Below the pieces are notes generated by a model. The model searched no databases, had not been told where the DNA came from, and saw only the letters and a list, made by a program, of their open reading frames with translations. A DNA stretch of 13,366 nt from Thiorhodovibrio sp. (GTDB taxonomy: Bacteria > Pseudomonadota > Gammaproteobacteria > Chromatiales > Chromatiaceae): NCBI GenBank assembly GCA_007128075.1, contig SKYD01000062.1, forward strand, positions 1-13,366, read 5' to 3'. A program made the translations under genes and the position numbers. The stretch's first letter is position 1. Each line of letters opens with the position of its first letter. Of the stretch, positions 13,316-13,366 are shown in pieces.

Positions 13316-13366
13316 ATGCCTAAAAAACGACCACCACCACCCCCGCTAGGGAGCCTGAAGCTCCGC
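13316..13366 (+). CDS. Possible start of an unidentified gene (3'-partial)
   Basis: From ATG 13316 (or GTG 13307 in the same frame) the sequence is open to the window edge and would read MPKKRPPPPPLGSLKLR, a basic start followed by five prolines. A TATAAT at 13277-13282 would place a transcription start near 13289, a suitable distance upstream. No Shine-Dalgarno sequence is visible. Within it, GGAGC (13350-13354)/GCTCC (13360-13364) forms a small stem. Only 17 codons are available, so no family can be assigned and it may not be a gene. Confidence 0.3.
   Translation, partial: MPKKRPPPPPLGSLKLR

Noticed and set aside
1..13366. CRISPR array, insertion sequence or prophage
   Set aside because: No regularly spaced repeats, transposase, integrase or phage structural genes were found on either strand.

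Overview
The window looks like a chromosomal segment of a moderately GC-rich gammaproteobacterium, probably one able to respire nitrogen oxides. This rests on gammaproteobacterial gene pairs (nadK-recN, tolB-pal, methyltransferase-rnhA-dnaQ next to mltD), a DNR-type regulator beside hcp, and a fragment of the DUF1703 ATPase/nuclease family that is common in purple-sulfur and sulfur-oxidising gammaproteobacteria. The lineage guess (Chromatiales-like) is weak.

Layout. Bases 1-572 are the 3' end of an AAA-ATPase-like/PD-(D/E)XK protein that starts outside the window. Bases 573-2859 form a nitrosative-stress module: an unusually short hybrid-cluster protein gene (hcp), preceded by a perfect FNR/DNR-type palindrome and a leader hairpin, followed by a DNR-like Crp/Fnr regulator. 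A Lon-family protease gene (2881-5313, minus strand) converges on that regulator and is divergent from nadK. nadK and recN overlap and form one transcription unit from a good sigma70-like promoter. tolB and pal (8126-9998) encode the envelope Tol-Pal module. pal converges on a minus-strand mltD-like lytic transglycosylase, with the two stop codons overlapping in TTAA, and a likely pal terminator lies inside the mltD coding region. mltD is divergent from a methyltransferase-rnhA-dnaQ operon. The last 292 bases after dnaQ are mostly intergenic and contain promoter-like AT-rich sequence and perhaps the first codons of another gene.

The genes fall into four themes: NO/hydroxylamine defence (hcp, dnr), protein quality control and cofactor/DNA repair (lon, nadK, recN), envelope integrity and wall turnover (tolB, pal, mltD), and RNA-primer removal plus replication proofreading (rnhA, dnaQ). 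Nearly all of the window is explained by known families, and I do not see a clearly new multi-gene system. The most notable oddities are the class III-sized Hcp paired directly with a DNR-like regulator and lacking hcr, a DnaQ with an approximately 10-residue insertion in front of its catalytic His and an abnormal C-terminus, an MltD without its LysM tail in a locus missing gloB, and several hairpins placed over stop codons or inside a neighbouring gene.
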